From: Cardiocondyla obscurior
Lineage: Eukaryota > Arthropoda > Insecta > Hymenoptera > Formicidae
Assembly (NCBI RefSeq): GCF_019399895.1
Contig: NC_091876.1
Span: forward strand, 3,944,381-4,008,380
Length of the DNA: 64,000 bases
Reading direction: 5' to 3'
A program made the translations under genes and the position numbers. Shown piece by piece: positions 61,091 through 64,000 of the stretch. Within the stretch, counting starts at the first letter, position 1, and every line of letters begins with the position of its first letter. The notes beneath the pieces are model-generated. The model worked only from the letters and a program-made list of their open reading frames with translations. It did not search any database and was not told the DNA's origin.

Positions 61091-64000
61091 CTGCACACAC
61101 ATAGAGAACGCTACGATGTAGTAAATGTGATTTATTGACTGCTAAATCGTGGCTTACGTTGATTTATAACGTTTTAGCCCTTTGATACGCCGTTACCATA
61201 CGTCGCCAACCTGCGTCGAAGTGTCCGATGTCCTCGTGGAACAATGCTACCAATCATAGTCTATAGCCGTCGATCACTCATTGTAATCCGCGTGCCTATA
61301 CGTCCACGAATCGTAAGCTAAACGAGCGATCCGCGACTAGCAACACCGGATTCGAAAATACAAAGGTCTTCGAAGCGGTTTAGTCGCCCGTAAGGAGATT
61401 AAATTACCCGTATCAGCGCGCGGATCGATACGTTTACGAAGCGTGCTTGTCGCGGCGCTTGAAAGACCGGTTCTCTCATTTTTCTTTCCGTGCATACCGG
61501 TGGCCTCGTGAAAAAAGCACGATGAATTTTGACGCCGCGTCGAGTTTCTGAAACCCCCGCGCCCGGCGGGGGAACGCGGCGAAGATGGAAGACCGCGCGC
61601 CTCGCGAGCGTTCTCAGGAAAAATCGCGCCCGGCGATTGCCGTTGTAGGTGGTAAAATAAAAAGATTGAACCGAACGCGCCTCCCGGAACGAGCATCTAT
61701 GAAAGGCAAAGACCAGCGCGCGCGCAGGGAAAAAAGATTGACGCGGTGTACGTATATATTTCACACGGTGGCATGCACGGCGCCCATCAATTTTCGGTGA
61801 AGCCCATTAACCTCCCGCGAGCTTTGCTCGAAAACGAAGCTTTCGACGGCTGACGAACGCGTCAGCGATGCTCGCGACACGCCGCCGCTCTCTCGTGATG
61901 ACGAAAAATCGCCAGTACACACGTGGTGAATCGAAGGTCGCTATCTCGAGGAGAGATTAACGCATTTGTATTCCGTTACATCGACAACAATTTACGGCTG
62001 TCACAAACAAAATAAGATCGATGAAAGAATCAAAAAGGAAATCTCACGCGTTGAACGATATTTCGTTATTTACTAATGATATTTTTCACATGCATTACTT
62101 CTCAAATTAACACTGAATTACGTTACACTCCGATTAATAATACTTTTGTATTTATTAATTAAATAGATCAAGGATGCGTTGCATTTACGATGTCTAATAA
62201 AAAAAAAGAAAAAAAAAAATAGAGCAAAATGGATGTTTCATATAGGGAAAAGATATAAAAAGTGTCATTAGGTTTGAGATGCTTCTGGTGCTTCGGAGTA
62301 AAATTTTTTTTATGGCACGGAGAGGAAGAGAGGTCTTCCTGATTTGTACGGGAATAATTTATCGATACAGCGCCGGGATGTAAAAAGCTTTTATTGACTT
62401 GGAAATGCCGGCCACGTTTTTTCCGCGCTTTGTAAAATTTATTTCACTTTCATAAAGTAAGAAAACGACGTTCTCCATTCGGGCTCGATCCCGGCGGAAT
62501 ATATATTAGGACGGCGTGGCGTAAATTTCACTCTCGCCTGAAATCCGCGCCGCAGTTTTTCAATTAAACGAACGTCACGGGAAGACGGCATCCTATCACA
62601 AATATTTACGCCGTGTAAACGCAACTGCAATTTTTCGGTCATTAGCCGCGCAGCGAAAAACCAATATTGTGCGATGAGGGTAAAGCGATACATATAATTA
62701 TTGTCAAAAAGAGTAAGAGAATTTTCTTGTACAATAACTTTTTTTTAAGTAAAAAAGATGCCGTAAAATTTTCTTCTTTTATCTTAATTTAAAAACAAGT
62801 GATTTAAAGTTTCCTTTTTGATTTTTTTTTTTTGAACGTAGAAGAGCAAAAAAAGTGATGGGCGCTCTTTAATGTCTAGCTTAAGAAAAATGGATGTTAC
62901 GTGTTTTGTCAGATGCACATTTTTGCTCAACACTTTACGACGTAAATCCTGCATATGTAAAGCTTCATTTTGCCACCCCGCTGAATTTCCAATTAAACGA
63001 GTACAGAGACCGATGACGGCGCGCATCTCCAGCTGCGAGACAACGTAGAAAAGGAAATGAGAGAACGATGTAGGAGAACGTCGACAGTCTAATCAAATTC
63101 ACCTTTATTGTCGCTTTTATGCCTTGGGCGTGTAACGTTACGACACTTGCGGAATAAACGCGGGCAATACCGGCCGTTTTGCAGACGTAATAGTCTTCTC
63201 TGCGCCACATATTCCGCTTTGAAACCGATCTTTTTTTCTTCGAAATATGACGCGCTCGAAGGAAACTGACTGAGAGATTAAAAGTTAATGGGTGTTGAAG
63301 GCTTTTTCTCACAAATGCGCAGACTATCACGTTACTGTTCATATTTCGTTTAACTGAAGGGAGAACTGCGCGAAGCTGAATACTGTAGTTTTTTTTTCTT
63401 TTTTTTTTCTGAAAATAATTAGTATTTAATATCGCGAAAAATAGTATTTGACGTTTAACTTTAATGTTTAAATTTTTCATACTTGAGTTTAACACTCGTG
63501 AAGAATTCAATTTGCGATACACATGTGATACCATGATTTATACCCCCTTCACAATATTTTTACGTGTAGGAGTACACGTTGAACGAGATTAAGATATTAA
63601 TTAATGGATGTGAAGAGCTCTACAAACTTGTCGACGTCCTGTCGGAGTTCACATATTTTTATTAGAATTAAATTGAATAGAAAGCTTTCAATCTCTCTCC
63701 TAAAAATTAAATGTCAGGAATAAAAGTTATTTTTAAATCGTCGCGATTGAATATGTTTTCTCGAGCTTTGTATGACATTTTAATGTATGCCTAAATTATA
63801 ATATCTTGTTTAAAAAATAATATCTTGCGACACAAACAATTAGGTATAATACATTATCGCGCAAGCTCGATTGAAGTCTCGTGTTTCTTGAAAATATATG
63901 TGTACTTCGGCGAATGATATAGTGCATCATACTTACCAAGACATTTTACACGGGCCGATATTTACGAGACGTAAAATTGTTTCGACAAGATAAAATGTGG
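61091..64000. other. no supported gene; window's right end
   Basis: CpG-rich up to about 61.9 kb, then AT-rich with homopolymers. A minus-strand GTAAGT donor-like site opposite 63936-63937 follows an open frame that runs off the window edge (LVETILRLVNIGPCKM). It ends in phase 2, which does not fit the phase-0 exons at 60974-61090 or 56353-56640. I list it only as a possible exon end. Confidence 0.45.

Noticed and set aside
62965..63534. 189-codon minus-strand frame
   Set aside because: Lysine-rich runs come from A/T homopolymers; starts with a non-standard context, no domain and no splice support.
63938..64000. Possible minus-strand exon ending at a GTAAGT donor
   Set aside because: Only about 60 bases are visible and its phase does not match the candidate downstream exons; kept as a note, not a gene.
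1..64000. Search for transposons, viral remnants, CRISPR arrays, rRNA and known insect microRNAs
   Set aside because: No transposase, reverse-transcriptase or integrase motif, no regularly spaced repeats and no familiar mature microRNA sequence was seen. A repeat-library search could still find degraded elements.

Overview
This is a eukaryotic nuclear window, almost certainly from an insect and probably a hymenopteran such as an ant. The genes have many short GT-AG introns, there are no operons, ribosome-binding sites or CRISPR arrays, and the DNA is rich in CpG except across two widely expressed genes. The organism assignment is inference.

Three conserved plus-strand protein genes can be read exon by exon. 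At 16473-20100 lies a nine-exon GCNA/ACRC-type gene: an acidic disordered N-terminus with SUMO-interacting motifs, then a SprT-like metalloprotease, a zinc ribbon and an HMG-like tail. At 20899-28749 lies ubinuclein (UBN1/yemanuclein), the HIRA-complex histone H3.3 chaperone subunit, with 11 constitutive coding exons and one in-frame 36-nt cassette exon. At 31416-51561 lies a CREBL2/REPTOR-BP bZIP gene whose four short coding exons give 120 aa but are spread over 20 kb, because intron 1 is 15 kb long. Two of the three genes act on chromatin or genome integrity, in animals notably in the germline; the third is a small metabolic/TORC1-responsive transcription factor. They are neighbours, not a pathway.

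On the minus strand, a short gene ending in a hydrophobic segment (30540-30822 from its first usable ATG) sits tail-to-tail with ubinuclein and head-to-head with CREBL2. Several further minus-strand exons are supported only by splice sites and open frames: a four-exon unit at 43.9-45.05 kb inside CREBL2 intron 1, an isolated exon at 10888-11106, and two possible terminal exons at 56353-56640 and 60974-61090. I do not recognise their products.

CREBL2 intron 1 also carries a 942-bp direct tandem duplication (31975-33858) that keeps a 63-codon minus-strand frame in both copies, followed by a degenerate 69-bp repeat. The rest (1-16.3 kb, most of 34-46.5 kb, and 51.6-64 kb) is gene-poor, with purine/pyrimidine microsatellites and chance reading frames. 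I found no transposase, tRNA, rRNA or clear viral sequence. Nothing here is a convincing new molecular system; the best leads are the unrecognised minus-strand units, the tandem duplication and the ubinuclein microexon.
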